NCBI RefSeq assembly: GCF_009738185.1
Contig: NZ_CP046509.1
Coordinates: 2,111,501-2,175,500, forward strand
DNA length: 64,000 nucleotides
Direction: 5' to 3'
From: Erwinia sorbitola
GTDB taxonomy: Bacteria; Pseudomonadota; Gammaproteobacteria; Enterobacterales; Enterobacteriaceae
Shown here: positions 52,518 to 61,361 of the stretch, one piece after another
Layout of the letters: the number at the start of each line of letters is the position of its first letter
Position numbering within the stretch: position 1 is the stretch's first letter
Program-made: the position numbers and the translations under genes
Notes under the pieces: model-generated
Seen by the model: the letters and a program-made list of their open reading frames with translations, nothing else
What the model was told of the DNA's origin: nothing
The model's database searches: none

Positions 52518-53687
52518 ATGACCATCACCTCTTCGGTGCAGCAGCGTTCAAAATTACCGGATGTCGGCACCACTATCTTTTCTGTGATCGGCCAGCTCTC
52601 TGCACAGTACAACGCCATTAACCTGTCGCAGGGCGCGCCCAACTTCCCCTGCGATCCGCAGCTGGTTAACGGCGTAACCCTCGCCATGCAGCAGGGCCAT
52701 AATCAGTACGCACCCATGACCGGGCTGTCGGCGCTGCGCGAAGTGCTGGCGGCCAAAGTTGAAACGCTTTACGGGCAGAAATACGATACGGCGAGCGAAG
52801 TGCTGATCACCGCCAGCGCCAGCGAAGGGCTATACTCCGCCATTGCCGGGCTGGTTCATCCGGGCGACGAAGTGATCTTCTTCGAACCGGCGTTCGACAG
52901 CTATGCCCCCATCGTGCGTTTACAGGGAGCCACCCCGGTTGGCCTGAAACTACAGTTACCTGAGTTCGTCATTAACTGGGATGAAGTGGCGGCGGCAATT
53001 ACGCCGAAAACGCGCATGATCATCATCAACACCCCGCATAACCCAAGTTCGCAGGTGCTGAACGCCGACGATCTCCAGCGGCTGGCAGCGCTGACGCGCA
53101 ATACCGATATCGTGGTGCTGTCGGATGAAGTGTATGAACATATTCTGTTTGATGGCCGTAAGCATCACGGAATGGCCACCCATCCGGAGCTGGCGCAGCG
53201 CAGCGTGATTGTTTCCTCTTTCGGCAAAACCTTCCATGTTACCGGCTGGCGCGTAGGCTACCTGCTGGCTCCGGCAGAGCTGATGGGGGAGGTGGTAAAA
53301 GTGCATCAGTTTATGATGTTCTCCGCCGATACTCCGATGCAGGTGGCATTTGCCAACTATCTGCATCAGCCTGCCAACTACCTGGGGCTGGGCGAGTTTT
53401 ACCAGCGTAAGCGCGACACGTTGACCAGCCTGTTGAAAGATTCACCGTTTACGCTGCTGCCATCGGCAGGATCGTTCTTTATGCTCGCCAGCTATGCAGA
53501 TTTCAGTGACGAAACTGACAACGAGATGGTAAAACGGCTGATCGTCGATCACGGCGTGGCGACCATTCCACTGTCGGCGTTTTACACCGATGGAACTGAC
53601 AATAAATTAATCCGTCTCTCTTTCGCAAAAGACGAAGCCACCTTACAGGCAGGTGCTCGTGCACTCTGTCAGGTCAAGCCTCGCTAA
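52518..53687 (+). CDS. PLP-dependent aminotransferase (YbdL-like, methionine aminotransferase family)
   Basis: 389 residues, fold type I class I/II aminotransferase. PLP lysine in SSFGKTFHVTGWRVGYLLAP (about residue 236), NTPHNPSS (Asn contacting PLP), SDEVYEHILFD, and the distal Arg in LIRLSFAKDE. It is clearly of the YbdL/MtnE-like kynurenine-methionine group (SKLPDVGTTIFSVI; INLSQGAPNF), with QYAPMTGLSALRE shared. E. coli YbdL prefers methionine, histidine and phenylalanine. It is followed after 24 bases by an amino-acid-binding protein, so it likely deaminates an imported amino acid. Confidence 0.9.
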   Translation: MTITSSVQQRSKLPDVGTTIFSVIGQLSAQYNAINLSQGAPNFPCDPQLVNGVTLAMQQGHNQYAPMTGLSALREVLAAKVETLYGQKYDTASEVLITASASEGLYSAIAGLVHPGDEVIFFEPAFDSYAPIVRLQGATPVGLKLQLPEFVINWDEVAAAITPKTRMIIINTPHNPSSQVLNADDLQRLAALTRNTDIVVLSDEVYEHILFDGRKHHGMATHPELAQRSVIVSSFGKTFHVTGWRVGYLLAPAELMGEVVKVHQFMMFSADTPMQVAFANYLHQPANYLGLGEFYQRKRDTLTSLLKDSPFTLLPSAGSFFMLASYADFSDETDNEMVKRLIVDHGVATIPLSAFYTDGTDNKLIRLSFAKDEATLQAGARALCQVKPR

Positions 53688-53711
53688 CAGTATCACCTTG
53701 AGGGTAAAAAA

Positions 53712-54488
53712 ATGAAGAAACTGAATGCGTTGTTTGTGGCAATAGGGTTATTAAGCTCGGCATCGGCGCTGGCGCAGGAGACGCTGCGTTACGGCCTGGA
53801 GTCGCAGTATCCACCGTTTGAAAGCCGCAACGCCTCAGGCGAGCTGGAAGGGTTTGATATTGAGCTGGGCAAAGCCATTTGTCAGGTGGGAAATTTCAAA
53901 TGCAGCTGGGTAGAAAGTAGTTTTGATGCGCTGATTCCGGCGCTGGCGGCGAAGAAGTTTGACGCTATCAACTCGGCGATGAACATTACCGAAGCCCGCA
54001 TGAAAAGCATTGGTTTCACCAATCCAATCTACCGCATCCCGAGTATGCTGATTGTCAAAACCGGTTCAGGCCTGCTGCCCACTGTTGACAGCCTGAAAGG
54101 CAAAAGTATCGGCGTTCTTCAGGGTTCCATTCAGGAAACCTTTGCCAAGAAACACTGGGAACCGCAGGGGGTAACCGTCACGCCTTATCAGGATCAGAAC
54201 CAGGTTTACAATGATATGGTCGCTGGCCGCCTCGACGGTACTCTGGTGATGTCAGCCGCCGGACAGTCTGGTTTCCTGGAAAAACCGCAGGGTAAAGCGT
54301 TCAGCTTTGCCGGTAAAGCGGTGGAAGATCCGGTGGTGCTGGGCGTAGGTATCGGTTTTGGCCTGCGGAAAGATGACGCCAAACTGAAAGCCGCGCTGGA
54401 TGCCGCCATCGTCAAAGTACAGAACGACGGCACCCTGACCAGACTGGCAGCGAAATTCTTCCCGGGTATAGATGTTAGCGTGAAGTAA
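53712..54488 (+). CDS. Amino-acid ABC transporter substrate-binding protein (orphan)
   Basis: 258 residues with signal peptide MKKLNALFVAIGLLSSASALA and a family 3 solute-binding domain (ETLRYGLESQYPPFESRNAS; LEGFDIELGKAICQ; FDALIPALAAKKFDAINSAMNITEARM), as in HisJ and ArtJ. The permease and ATPase genes are not next to it, so it must borrow another transporter or act as a receptor for the nearby chemoreceptor. It is in operon with the upstream aminotransferase. A perfect hairpin follows. Confidence 0.9.
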   Translation: MKKLNALFVAIGLLSSASALAQETLRYGLESQYPPFESRNASGELEGFDIELGKAICQVGNFKCSWVESSFDALIPALAAKKFDAINSAMNITEARMKSIGFTNPIYRIPSMLIVKTGSGLLPTVDSLKGKSIGVLQGSIQETFAKKHWEPQGVTVTPYQDQNQVYNDMVAGRLDGTLVMSAAGQSGFLEKPQGKAFSFAGKAVEDPVVLGVGIGFGLRKDDAKLKAALDAAIVKVQNDGTLTRLAAKFFPGIDVSVK

Positions 54489-54509
54489 TTCCAGCCGTCC
54501 TGAGTGCCA

Positions 54510-54532
54510 GGGCGAGGAAAACCTCGCCCTTT
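54510..54532. terminator. Terminator after the binding-protein gene
   Basis: GGGCGAGG / CCTCGCCC with an AAAA loop and TTT after it, between convergent genes. The arm GGGCGAGG is the same as in repeats A and B. Confidence 0.75.
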
Positions 54533-54551
54533 AATAGCGACAAACAGCTGA

Positions 54552-55784
54552 TTACTCCGCTGCCAGCAGGCAGATCTTCTCCGCCACCAGATAGGATTTT
54601 ACAAACGATGGGATCGGCAGGAATTCAAATTTAGAGTGGAAATTATGTGCGCCGGTAAAGAAATTAGGCGTTAACAGACCTTTGGCCGAAAGAGCGGCAC
54701 CGTCCGTTCCTCCGCGCATCGGGATCACCTTTGGCTCAATATCCAGCTGCTGCATAGCGGCAAAAATCAGGTCGATGGGGCGGCGGTCGCTGCCAATGGC
54801 ATTACTGATATTGCTGTAGGTATCGGAAATGTTCACTTCTACCTTGCCAGTTGGATAGGCCTGACGAATCATCTCAGCAACCTTATGCATCTGCTGTTTG
54901 CGCTGCTCAAAACTGTCCAGATCAAAATCCCGAATCGAAGCCTTAAGCCGCGCCTCGCTGGCATTGGCCTGCATATCATTAAACCAGGTGTAGCCCTCAC
55001 GTCCGGCGGTGTGTTCCGGCGTCTGCTGGCGGTCAAAGTGGCCGATAAAGTCCCATGCCATCAGCAGCGGGTTAACCAGTACCCCTTTGCCCGACATTGG
55101 GTGAGCCGTCACGCCGGTCAGAATAATTTCAGCGGCGGCGGCGTTAAAGTTCTCATACACCACCTCACCCAGTTCACAGCAGTCAATGGTGTAGGCGAAG
55201 TCCACATCAAAGCGCGTTTTCAGATCCAGCGCTTTGGCACCGCGCAGACCGATCTCTTCATCCGGCACAAAGGCCACCACAATATCGCCGTGCGGTTGCG
55301 TATCGTTAAGATTTTCCATCAGCGTCATCACCACGGTTACCGCCGCTTTATTATCAGCACCCAGCACGCTGGTGCCGTCGCTGAAAATAATCTCCTGGCC
55401 TTCATAGGCCTTAATCTCCGGGTGTTGCGCCTGGCGCAGCCAGATATCCTGCGCAGCATTCAGACACAGATCTTCCCCTTCATAGCGCAGGGTCTGCGGG
55501 TGAATATGCGGCGAGAGGCCGACATCAACGGTATCAATATGAGTGATAAAACCGATGCGCGGCGCGTTGGGGCGGTTGCCCGGCTTCACGGCGGTGACGG
55601 TAGCAAACTCATCAATCACCACGTTGTGCAAACCAAGCTGACGCAGCTCATCCGCCAGCAGCTGTGCCATCTCATGCTGTTCCGGGGTGCTGGGCAGGAT
55701 GCTGGACGCGGCGTCACTCTGGCTGGTGACCGCCAGATAGCGATAAAAACGTTGCGTGAGCTGACGTGCCAGTGAATCAGTCAT
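54552..55784 (-). CDS. Peptidase T (M20B tripeptidase), PepT paralogue
   Basis: 410 residues, zinc-dependent aminotripeptidase family. Metal and catalytic motifs: HIDTVD (zinc His and catalytic Asp), LGADNKAAVTVVMTLM (bridging Asp), VPDEEIG (general base Glu), TIDCCELG, and the C-terminal GAHNFHSKFEFLPI (His). The dimerisation domain lies about residues 210-325. It is diverged from E. coli PepT (about half the motif positions differ), so it is probably a second copy rather than the core pepT. It is divergent from an oligopeptide-binding-protein gene, in line with peptide use. Start is the ATG at 55784 with GGAAAGC upstream. Confidence 0.88.
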   Translation of the reverse strand: MTDSLARQLTQRFYRYLAVTSQSDAASSILPSTPEQHEMAQLLADELRQLGLHNVVIDEFATVTAVKPGNRPNAPRIGFITHIDTVDVGLSPHIHPQTLRYEGEDLCLNAAQDIWLRQAQHPEIKAYEGQEIIFSDGTSVLGADNKAAVTVVMTLMENLNDTQPHGDIVVAFVPDEEIGLRGAKALDLKTRFDVDFAYTIDCCELGEVVYENFNAAAAEIILTGVTAHPMSGKGVLVNPLLMAWDFIGHFDRQQTPEHTAGREGYTWFNDMQANASEARLKASIRDFDLDSFEQRKQQMHKVAEMIRQAYPTGKVEVNISDTYSNISNAIGSDRRPIDLIFAAMQQLDIEPKVIPMRGGTDGAALSAKGLLTPNFFTGAHNFHSKFEFLPIPSFVKSYLVAEKICLLAAE

Positions 55785-55911
55785 AAGCTTTCCTTATTTG
55801 TCTCGGGCAGTAAGATTTCTGTAATGTTAAAAATCATGTTATTCCTGAAAGAGTTATTAACAGGTTTACGCACCACCCCATGATAATGTCAAATAAAAAG
55901 CGAGGATGGAG

Positions 55912-57504
55912 ATGAAGAAAGCGGTATTACGCACGGTACTGGCGGCTCTGGCGCTGACCGTCACAACAGCGGTTTCGGCCAAAACGCTGGTGTTCTGCTC
56001 TGAGGGATCGCCAGAAAACTTTAACCCCCAGCTCTACACCTCGGGAACCAGCGTTGATGCCAGCGCGGTGCCAATCTATAACCGCCTGGTGGACTTTACC
56101 CCCGGCACCACCACGCTGATCCCGTCGCTGGCGGAAAGCTGGGATATCAGCCCGGACGGCACGGTTTACACTTTCCATCTGCGCAAGGGCGTCAAGTTTC
56201 ACAGTAATAAAAACTATAAACCGACGCGTGATTTTAATGCCGATGATGTGATCTTCTCGTTTATGCGCCAGAAAGATGCGGCCAATCCCTATCACAACGT
56301 CTCTAACGGCAGCTACACCAACTTTGAAAGCCTGGAGTTTGGCAGCCTGCTGAAAAGCATCGATAAAGTCGACGATCACACCGTGCGCTTTACCCTTGCT
56401 CATGCGGAAGCGCCTTTCCTTGCGGATCTCGGCTGGTATTTTGCCTCGATACTTTCCGCTGAATACGCGGATGCCATGCTGAAGGCCGGTACCCCGGAAA
56501 AAGTCGATCGTGAACCGATTGGCACCGGGCCGTTTGAACTGGCGCAATACCAGAAAGATTCGCGCATCCTGTACCGCGCCTTCCCGCACTACTGGCAGGG
56601 CAAGGCGAAGCTGGATCGGCTGATCTTCACCATCACCCCGGATGCCTCAGTACGCGCGGCCAAGCTGGAGAAAAACGAGTGTCAGGTGATGCCGTTCCCC
56701 AATCCCGCCGACCTCAAGCGGCTGGAGGCAAACCCGAATATCACCATGATGCAGAAGGCGGGGCTGAATACCGGCTTCCTCGCCTTTAACACGCAAAAAG
56801 CGCCGCTGGACAATGTCAAAGTGCGTCAGGCGCTGAGTATGGCGATTAACAAATCTGCGATCATTGAGGCGGTGTTCCAGGGAACCGGTAGCGCTGCGAA
56901 AAACCTGCTGCCGCCGGGCGTATGGAGCGCTGACCAGGATTTAAAGGATTACGATTACGCGCCGGATAAGGCCAAAGCGCTGCTGAAAGAGGCGGGAATT
57001 GCCCCGGGTACCAGCATCGATCTCTGGGCGATGCCGGTGCAGCGCCCGTACAACCCGAACGCACGTCGTATGGCAGAGATGATCCAGGCGGACTGGGCGA
57101 AGGTGGGTATCAAAGCCAATATTGTCAGCTTTGAATGGGGCGAATACCTCTCACGAGTGAAAAACGGCGAACATCAGGCGGCACTGATGGGCTGGACTAC
57201 CGCCACCGGGGATCCGGATAATTTCTTCGGCCCGCTGTTCAGCTGCACCTCCGCCAACGGCGGTTCCAACTCGGCGAAGTGGTGCTATGCGCCGTTTGAT
57301 AAGCTGATCACCCAGGCGCGTGCCGAGCAGAACCACGACAAGCGGGTGGCGATGTATCGCGAAGCGCAGCAGATCATGCACGACCAGGCTCCGGCTGTCA
57401 TGATTGCTCACTCCACCATTTTTGAACCTGTACGCAAAGAAGTGACCGGCTACGAAGTCGATCCTTTTGGTAAGCATATTTTCTATCAGGTAGACGTGAA
57501 GTAA
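55912..57504 (+). CDS. Dipeptide-binding protein, DppA paralogue (orphan)
   Basis: 530 residues, family 5 solute-binding protein of the periplasm. Signal peptide MKKAVLRTVLAALALTVTTAVSA, then KTLVFCSEGSPENFNPQLYTSG and long stretches almost identical to E. coli DppA (RPYNPNARRMAEMIQADWAKVG; IGTGPFELAQYQKDSRI), including the two ligand-domain disulfides. The start at 55912 is preferred over ATG 55906 since GAGG at 55901 is then correctly spaced. No dppBCDF genes adjoin, so it must use a permease elsewhere. It is flanked by PepT and M20 peptidases and probably delivers peptides to them. Confidence 0.92.
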   Translation: MKKAVLRTVLAALALTVTTAVSAKTLVFCSEGSPENFNPQLYTSGTSVDASAVPIYNRLVDFTPGTTTLIPSLAESWDISPDGTVYTFHLRKGVKFHSNKNYKPTRDFNADDVIFSFMRQKDAANPYHNVSNGSYTNFESLEFGSLLKSIDKVDDHTVRFTLAHAEAPFLADLGWYFASILSAEYADAMLKAGTPEKVDREPIGTGPFELAQYQKDSRILYRAFPHYWQGKAKLDRLIFTITPDASVRAAKLEKNECQVMPFPNPADLKRLEANPNITMMQKAGLNTGFLAFNTQKAPLDNVKVRQALSMAINKSAIIEAVFQGTGSAAKNLLPPGVWSADQDLKDYDYAPDKAKALLKEAGIAPGTSIDLWAMPVQRPYNPNARRMAEMIQADWAKVGIKANIVSFEWGEYLSRVKNGEHQAALMGWTTATGDPDNFFGPLFSCTSANGGSNSAKWCYAPFDKLITQARAEQNHDKRVAMYREAQQIMHDQAPAVMIAHSTIFEPVRKEVTGYEVDPFGKHIFYQVDVK

Positions 57505-57511
57505 CCCCGTC

Positions 57512-57532
57512 GGCGGCCTGCCACGGGCCGCC
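57512..57532. terminator. Hairpin between dppA-like and LysR genes
   Basis: GGCGGCC / GGCCGCC stem between convergent genes, no T run. Confidence 0.4.
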
Positions 57533-57535
57533 GCA

Positions 57536-58459
57536 TCAGAAATTAAACGCCGTTCTGATGCTCTCATCCTTCTGTGTCAACTCATGACGGACAAAATCCA
57601 GAAACAGCGCCAGCGCGGTTCCCGGGGTACGGCCAATAGCCGTCTGCACCTGTAACGAACGCTGACTGAGCTGATCGGCTCCGACCGACTTCAGCGTCAG
57701 CCCATGTTCAGCCGCCTGGTACATCACCGTAAACTGACTGCAAATAGTGATCGCCCCGGGAGTTTGCAACAGAAACTGATACAGCGTGCTGAAATTATTG
57801 CAGGTCAGCGTCGGCTCAACAAAAGTCCCGCTCATCCGGCAGGAGAGGTCAAACAGCTGGCGCACCGTGGTACCCGCATCCGGCAGCGCCAGCGGCCAGG
57901 TCAGCAGATCGCTGAGTTGCACCTGCCGCTGTGCCAGGGGATGGCTTTGATGCATCACCAGCAGCACCGGAGCCGGCCAGGCTGCCACCACTTCGACACC
58001 GCGTTCCGGATGCAGGCTGAACTGAAACGCGACGTCACACTCTCCCCGCCGCATAATTTCCGTCACCTGCTGCGCGCTCGCCACGGTGAGATGAAAGCTC
58101 ACCCCGGGATGAAGTAAACGGAACTGAGTGCAAAGCACGGGCAGCAGGCTGAACGCCATTCCCTCAGTGCAGGCCACCCGCAGGGCGGTGCGTCTGATCG
58201 CTTTCAACCCTTTGATCTCAGCGATGGCATGTTCCATATCCATCATGCTTTTCCGTACGTGGTTTTCGAAAATCTGCCCGGCATCATTTAATACCATGCC
58301 CCGCGCATGGCGCTCGAACAGCGGCGCGCCAACGCGAGCTTCAAGGCGCTGGATCTGACGACTGATGGCCGATACAGCAACAAACAGCTGCTGACTGGCG
58401 GCGCTGAGGGATCCGCTGTTAACGACGGCGAGAAAATAGCGAATTTCACTGCTGTGCAT
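57536..58459 (-). CDS. LysR-family regulator
   Basis: 307 residues from ATG 58459 (MHSSEIRYFLAVVNSGSLSA) with AGAGGCAGC upstream; the frame runs 31 codons further without homology. HTH SAASQQLFVAVSAISRQIQRLEARVGAPLFER (about 18-49), then an effector domain. It is divergent from the M20 peptidase/MHS transporter pair and convergent with the dppA-like gene, so the peptidase operon is the likely target. The inducer is unknown. Confidence 0.88.
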   Translation of the reverse strand: MHSSEIRYFLAVVNSGSLSAASQQLFVAVSAISRQIQRLEARVGAPLFERHARGMVLNDAGQIFENHVRKSMMDMEHAIAEIKGLKAIRRTALRVACTEGMAFSLLPVLCTQFRLLHPGVSFHLTVASAQQVTEIMRRGECDVAFQFSLHPERGVEVVAAWPAPVLLVMHQSHPLAQRQVQLSDLLTWPLALPDAGTTVRQLFDLSCRMSGTFVEPTLTCNNFSTLYQFLLQTPGAITICSQFTVMYQAAEHGLTLKSVGADQLSQRSLQVQTAIGRTPGTALALFLDFVRHELTQKDESIRTAFNF

Positions 58460-58621
58460 CGGGCTGCCTCTGCTTGGTGCGTGTTCAACGATTGTGCAAA
58501 CGAGCGTTGCTTTAAAAGCAATGCCAGTTTGATTATTTGATAATTGTGGCAAGGCGCGATTCTAGCTTAAAACTGAGTGGCAAACATACAAAGCAAACAC
58601 AATAAAAAACGGACAGACATC

Positions 58622-60040
58622 ATGACAGCAGAAGAGGCGGTAACGCAGGCCACGGCGTACTTTGACAGTGGCAAATTCAGGGAGGTGCTGGCACGCCGTA
58701 TCGCAATGCGCAGTGAAAGCCAGCGTGACGATCGCGATGACATTATTCAGCGCTACCTCGACGAAGAGATAGCTCCGGCGATGCAGGCGCTGGGATTCAC
58801 CACACAACAGCTGGATAACCCGCAGGCTCCTTCACGGCCTTTCCTGCTGGCAACACGGATCGACGATCCGCAGCTGCCGACCGTGCTCTGCTACGGGCAC
58901 GGCGACGTGGTGTTTGGTGATGATGAAAACTGGCGCAGCGGCCTGACGCCCTGGGAACTGGTGGAAGAGGGTGATCGCTGGTACGGGCGCGGTAGCGCAG
59001 ATAACAAAGGCCAGCACTCGGTAAATATTGCCGCACTGGAGCAGGTGACCGCCGCACGCGGTGGCAAACTGGGCTTTAACTGTAAATTCCTCTTTGAAAT
59101 GGGAGAGGAGATCAGCTCACCCGGCCTGATGGCACTGTGCCAGCGACACGCCGATCTGTTGAAAGCCGATATCTTTATCGCTTCTGACGGCCCGCGCCTC
59201 AACGCGGTACGTCCGACCCTGTTCCTCGGCTCACGCGGCGCGGTTAACTTTCGCTTCAGCATTGATGCCCGCGACCGTGACTACCACTCAGGAAACTGGG
59301 GCGGTCTGCTGACTAACCCCGGCACCCAGCTGGCGAATGCGCTGGCCTGCCTGGTAAACCAGCACGGACAGCTACAGGTTGCGGCACTGAAACCGCCTGC
59401 CATCAGCGCGGCGGTAAAAGCGATTCTCAGCGATATTGACCTCGGTGAAGGCGATGGCCCGCAGATCGACCCGAACTGGGGAGAGCCAGGCCTGACGCCG
59501 GTCGAACGTCTCTACGGCTGGAACACGCTGGAGGTGCTCTCCCTGCTGGCGGGTAATCCGGCGCGTCCGATGAATGCCATTCCCGGCAGCGCGACCGCCG
59601 TGTGTCAGCTGCGTTTTGTTGTTGAAACCGACTGGGAAAATATTGCCACGCATCTGCGCCAGCATCTCGATGCCCACGGCTTTAACCAGGTAACGGTGGA
59701 AGTGCTGCGCGGCTCTCCGGCAACCCGCCTTGATCCGCGCGACCCGCTGGTAGGCTGGGCGCTGGATATTATGGCTGAAACCACGGGTAAAAAACCGGCA
59801 CTGCTGCCAAACCTCGGCGGTTCGCTGCCGAACGACGTCTTTGCCCACGCGCTGGGGCTTCCCACGCTGTGGATCCCGCACTCCTATCCGGCCTGCGGCC
59901 AGCATGCTGTCGACGAACATATGCTGAAGTCGGTTGCACGTGAAGGATTGCAGATTATGACCCGGTTGTTCTGGGATTTAGGCGAACAGGGCAGCACTCT
60001 GCTGGCCCGTCATCGCGCGCATTGTGCACAAGGAGAGTGA
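58622..60040 (+). CDS. M20 family metallopeptidase
   Basis: 472 residues, di-zinc M20 dipeptidase/deacylase. Motifs: YGHGDVV (metal His, catalytic Asp), GRGSADNKGQ (bridging Asp), EMGEEISSPG (general base and metal Glu), ASDGPRL (metal Asp), and the late His in WIPHSYPACGQHAVDEH. The lid domain lies about residues 205-340. The start is set at ATG 58622 (MTAEEAVTQATAYF); a GTG at 58577 is possible. It is followed two bases later by an MHS transporter, so the pair imports and cleaves a peptide or N-acyl amino acid. Substrate unknown; the family also includes allantoate and succinyl-diaminopimelate enzymes. Confidence 0.88.
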   Translation: MTAEEAVTQATAYFDSGKFREVLARRIAMRSESQRDDRDDIIQRYLDEEIAPAMQALGFTTQQLDNPQAPSRPFLLATRIDDPQLPTVLCYGHGDVVFGDDENWRSGLTPWELVEEGDRWYGRGSADNKGQHSVNIAALEQVTAARGGKLGFNCKFLFEMGEEISSPGLMALCQRHADLLKADIFIASDGPRLNAVRPTLFLGSRGAVNFRFSIDARDRDYHSGNWGGLLTNPGTQLANALACLVNQHGQLQVAALKPPAISAAVKAILSDIDLGEGDGPQIDPNWGEPGLTPVERLYGWNTLEVLSLLAGNPARPMNAIPGSATAVCQLRFVVETDWENIATHLRQHLDAHGFNQVTVEVLRGSPATRLDPRDPLVGWALDIMAETTGKKPALLPNLGGSLPNDVFAHALGLPTLWIPHSYPACGQHAVDEHMLKSVAREGLQIMTRLFWDLGEQGSTLLARHRAHCAQGE

Positions 60041-60042
60041 CT

Positions 60043-61314
60043 GTGAACAGCAACGTACAGCAATCGCAGGCGGTGAAACCGAACCTGTATAAAACCCTGT
60101 TTGCCACCTGCGTGGGTAACGCGCTGGAGTGGTTTGATATTACGGTATACGCTTTTTTTGCCAGCTATATCGCCCATGCATTTTTCCCCACCGAAGATCC
60201 GTCGGTATCACTGCTGCTGACCTTCGGTAGTTTCGGCGTCTCCTTCCTGATCCGCCCGCTGGGTGCCGTCATACTTGGGGCTTATGCCGATCGGGTGGGG
60301 CGCAAAAAAGCGCTGCTGATGTCGATCACCCTGATGATGATCGGCAGTCTGATGATCACCGTGATGCCTTCATATGCCAGTATTGGCCTGCTGGCGCCCG
60401 TGCTGATCCTGGTTGCGCGTCTGATTCAGGGGTTCTCAGCAGGCGGTGAGTTCGGCAGCTCCACCGCGTTTCTGGTGGAGCACTTTCCTGAGCGCAGGGC
60501 GTTTATTGCCAGCTGGCAGTTTGCTACCCAGGGAGCCAGCACGCTGATGGCATCCGCGTTTGGCCTCGGTCTGAGCGTATGGATGACTGAGGCGCAGATC
60601 CAGGAGTGGGGATGGCGTATTCCGTTTGCTTTTGGTCTGCTGATTGGCCCGGTCGGGCTCTATATTCGCCGCCATCTGCATGAACCAGCCAGCTTTGTTG
60701 CCCAGCCGAAAACTCATGCGCCGCTGAAGGATTTGATGGGTGCTCAAAAAGTGCTGCTGCTGCTGGCTATCGGGCTGATGGTGATCTCCACCGGCGTTAA
60801 CTATATGCTGAACTATGTGCCGACCTACGCCACGAAAACGCTGCATCTTTCGGGTTCGACGGCCTATACCGCCACGCTGGTGGCCGGAATTATTCTGACG
60901 GTGGTGACGCCGCTGATGGGCCTGTGGGCGGAGAAAATCGGGCGCGCTAACCTGATGTGGGGCGCGTTAATTCTGCTGGCGGTCACTATTTATCCGGCCT
61001 TCAGGCTGATGGTGAATAACACCACACCTGCCAGTTTAATACTGCTGGTCGGCTGGATGGCACTGCTGAAGTCAGCCTACTTCTCCACCGTGCCGTCAAT
61101 GATGGCGGATCTGTTCCCGATGACCACCCGCGCCAGCGGTATGGCTATCAGTTACAACATAGCGGTGACCATTTTCGGCGGCTTTGCTCCGCTGATCTGT
61201 ACGCTGCTGATCACCATGACCGGCTCCAGCCTGGCACCAAGCTATTATCTGATGCTGCTGGCGGTATTCAGTGCCGTTGCGCTGTATAACAGTCAGCGCC
61301 GGGTCGGGCGTTAG
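60043..61314 (+). CDS. MFS metabolite:H+ symporter (MHS family, ProP/KgtP-like)
   Basis: 423 residues, 12 helices. MHS traits: FATCVGNALEWFDITVYAFFASYIAHAFFP (helix 1), LIRPLGAVILGAYADRVGRKKAL (loop 2-3 motif), LIQGFSAGGEFGSSTAFLVEHFPERRAF, and GWRIPFAFGLLIGPVGLYIRRHL. The family carries organic acids, proline/betaine or citrate with protons. The start is GTG 60043, with AAGGAGAG nine bases before it. It is in operon with the M20 peptidase; its substrate is likely the peptide or its product. Confidence 0.9.
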   Translation: MNSNVQQSQAVKPNLYKTLFATCVGNALEWFDITVYAFFASYIAHAFFPTEDPSVSLLLTFGSFGVSFLIRPLGAVILGAYADRVGRKKALLMSITLMMIGSLMITVMPSYASIGLLAPVLILVARLIQGFSAGGEFGSSTAFLVEHFPERRAFIASWQFATQGASTLMASAFGLGLSVWMTEAQIQEWGWRIPFAFGLLIGPVGLYIRRHLHEPASFVAQPKTHAPLKDLMGAQKVLLLLAIGLMVISTGVNYMLNYVPTYATKTLHLSGSTAYTATLVAGIILTVVTPLMGLWAEKIGRANLMWGALILLAVTIYPAFRLMVNNTTPASLILLVGWMALLKSAYFSTVPSMMADLFPMTTRASGMAISYNIAVTIFGGFAPLICTLLITMTGSSLAPSYYLMLLAVFSAVALYNSQRRVGR

Positions 61315-61329
61315 TTTTACCATCAGGAG

Positions 61330-61357
61330 AAAGGGCCGGATAACTCCGGCCCTTTTT
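61330..61357. terminator. Bidirectional terminator after the MHS transporter gene
   Basis: AAAGGGCCGG / CCGGCCCTTT hairpin with a six-base loop and a TTTTT run, between convergent genes. Confidence 0.9.
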
Positions 61358-61361
61358 AGTT

